DNA of 64,000 bases. It comes from an uncultured bacterium (GTDB taxonomy: Bacteria > Cyanobacteriota > Vampirovibrionia > Gastranaerophilales > Gastranaerophilaceae). The number at the start of each line of letters is the position of its first letter. The stretch's first letter is position 1. This document shows, in pieces, positions 62,933 to 64,000 of this stretch. The DNA is taken from contig CACWHC010000015.1 in NCBI GenBank assembly GCA_902760645.1, forward strand, positions 1 through 64,000. Reading direction: 5' to 3'. A program made the translations under genes and the position numbers. The notes beneath the pieces are model-generated. The model saw nothing but the letters and a program-made list of their open reading frames with translations. It did no database searches and was not told where the DNA came from.

Positions 62933-64000
62933 ATGAAACACGATAAAAAATACATTATAAATTTATTTTTAGTCTTATCTTTGTTAATAACAACAGCAAA
63001 CACAGCTTTTTCGATAGATAATAAAAAGGCAAAAAAACAATCCAAACAGGAAGCCGTACAGATAAAGTCTGAGTTTACCAATGATACCCATTCGGTATTC
63101 ACTCTTATGGATTGTGTTAATATAGCACTAAAATATAATCCCAGCATACGCTCGTATGTATTCAATGAAGAGGTTTACAAATCAAAAATAGGACAAGCCT
63201 GGTCAAATTATTTCCCGACAATTACTGCAGGAGTGGACGTTTCCAGAAGCGGAAATCATTATTATAGAGGAACTCCATACGGGTACAGAAGCATGTATAA
63301 TACTATGGGATATGTTCCAAACGTATCGGCAGACATGCTAATATTTGATTTTGGTAAAACAAAAGCCTATGCAGACACTGCAAAAAGAGTGTATGAAGCA
63401 AGACAAGCAGACACAAGAGCAACAATAAACAGTATCATATATGATATTAAAGTAACCTACTACAATATATTATTTGCACAAGCACAGGTCAAAGTTTATG
63501 AAGATACAGTACAAGATTATGAGCTTCAGCTGAATCAGGCCTGGGGTTTCTATAATTTAGGGAAAAAAGCAAAGATTGATGTTGTAACAGCAGAATACAA
63601 TCTTGGAAAAGCAAGATTAAATCTCGTTAAAGCTCAAAATATACTTGAAGTAGCGTATGTTCAGTTATCAAAAATTATGGGTATCCCCGAATACAAAAAT
63701 TACGAACTTGCAGATGAACTTTCATTGAATCGTTTTAATATTAATGTTGAAGATGCACTTAAAACCGCGTATGATGTCAGACCTGAGCTTATTTCTGCAA
63801 AAAAGAATGTTGAAGCGGCACAATTAAATTTACGGGCACAAAAAAGAAATTATACTCCTGATTTGGGATTATCAGCAAGCTTCGGTTACGGGGTAGGAAA
63901 TGATTATAATGTAAGATCCACACAATATGGAGTAGGACTTAAATACAACGCATTTAATATTGCCCTTGTAAAAAAACAGGTGGATGAAGCCCGTGCAGGA
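62933..64000 (+). CDS. TolC-like outer-membrane efflux channel (3' end beyond window)
   Basis: 356 codons are present and the frame is still open at base 64000. Signal peptide 1-27 (TAFS), then the outer-membrane efflux protein fold: FTLMDCVNIALKYNP, long periplasmic helices, DMLIFDFGKTKAYADTA as the first beta/helix transition, and the second repeat starting near LKTAYDVRPELISAKKN. It starts 5 bp after the pump gene and completes the tripartite operon. Confidence 0.93.
   Translation, partial: MKHDKKYIINLFLVLSLLITTANTAFSIDNKKAKKQSKQEAVQIKSEFTNDTHSVFTLMDCVNIALKYNPSIRSYVFNEEVYKSKIGQAWSNYFPTITAGVDVSRSGNHYYRGTPYGYRSMYNTMGYVPNVSADMLIFDFGKTKAYADTAKRVYEARQADTRATINSIIYDIKVTYYNILFAQAQVKVYEDTVQDYELQLNQAWGFYNLGKKAKIDVVTAEYNLGKARLNLVKAQNILEVAYVQLSKIMGIPEYKNYELADELSLNRFNINVEDALKTAYDVRPELISAKKNVEAAQLNLRAQKRNYTPDLGLSASFGYGVGNDYNVRSTQYGVGLKYNAFNIALVKKQVDEARAG

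Overview
The window reads as chromosomal DNA of an AT-rich, fermentative, outer-membrane-bearing bacterium, most probably a non-photosynthetic gut cyanobacterial relative (Gastranaerophilales / Vampirovibrionia, 'Melainabacteria'). The main hints are two pilin-like proteins with the FTLAEVLITLGIIGVVAA-type N-terminus common in that group, lipid A and dTDP-rhamnose genes (lpxK, rfbCBDA), a cyanobacterial-style MCE protein, a sodium-pumping decarboxylase operon, and many small lineage-specific proteins. No photosynthesis gene is present. TGG is the only Trp codon and TGA is a normal stop (birA, prfB), so the code is standard. The lineage is inferred from sequence style, not from a search.

Layout. 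0-8.4 kb: nth-mnmG, a 5'-nucleotidase-like protein, prfB with an intact programmed +1 frameshift, an MCE/MlaD protein and lpxK. 8.5-14.7 kb: a carbon and energy block, birA-oadG-oadA-oadB (biotin-dependent Na+-pumping decarboxylase with its own biotin ligase) facing pckA. 14.7-20.9 kb: small unknown proteins, tRNA-Lys, mnmA, a flavodoxin, a HEAT-repeat protein and an M49-like metallopeptidase. 20.9-22.2 kb: a gene-free stretch packed with repeats. 22.2-24.8 kb: queA, yidC and a rearranged tRNA-Pro locus. 25.1-32.1 kb: an MBOAT/AlgJ-like O-acetylation pair, typA, a pilin-like gene and two HTH regulators. 32.2-41.9 kb: pth, a TPR protein, patatin, a polytopic membrane protein, the rfbCBDA operon and lemA. 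42-50.8 kb: aspS, a Y-family polymerase and the lysA-cdaA-yitT operon (c-di-AMP synthesis). 50.8-52.4 kb: a second repeat-rich block containing a pilin-like gene. 52.4-58.3 kb: mostly lineage-specific small proteins, a UbiA prenyltransferase, tRNA-Gln and a secreted hydrolase. 58.4-64 kb: a tripartite RND efflux operon whose TolC-like gene runs off the window.

Two observations stand out. First, at least eight otherwise unrelated proteins share a short motif (hydrophobic or polar residue, then F, then small residues, then K/R), usually within the first 20 residues after an Asn-rich start. One of them is a 5'-nucleotidase-family enzyme that carries the motif where its relatives carry a signal peptide, so the motif could be an undescribed targeting tag. 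Second, the two repeat-rich blocks are homologous: each has the same promoter, ribosome-binding site, mini-ORF and palindrome leader, but only one still has a pilin-like gene. The gene-less copy looks like a clean deletion across the 4-bp word GTTC. In the intact copy both ends of the pilin gene are repeat-derived, the prepilin cleavage motif is duplicated, and the mini-ORF contains a run of ten G. Together these look like a rapidly evolving pilin cassette.

Several genes (mnmG, birA, the membrane protein at 36977) have a consensus extended -10 box exactly 6 nt before the ATG, which predicts leaderless mRNAs.
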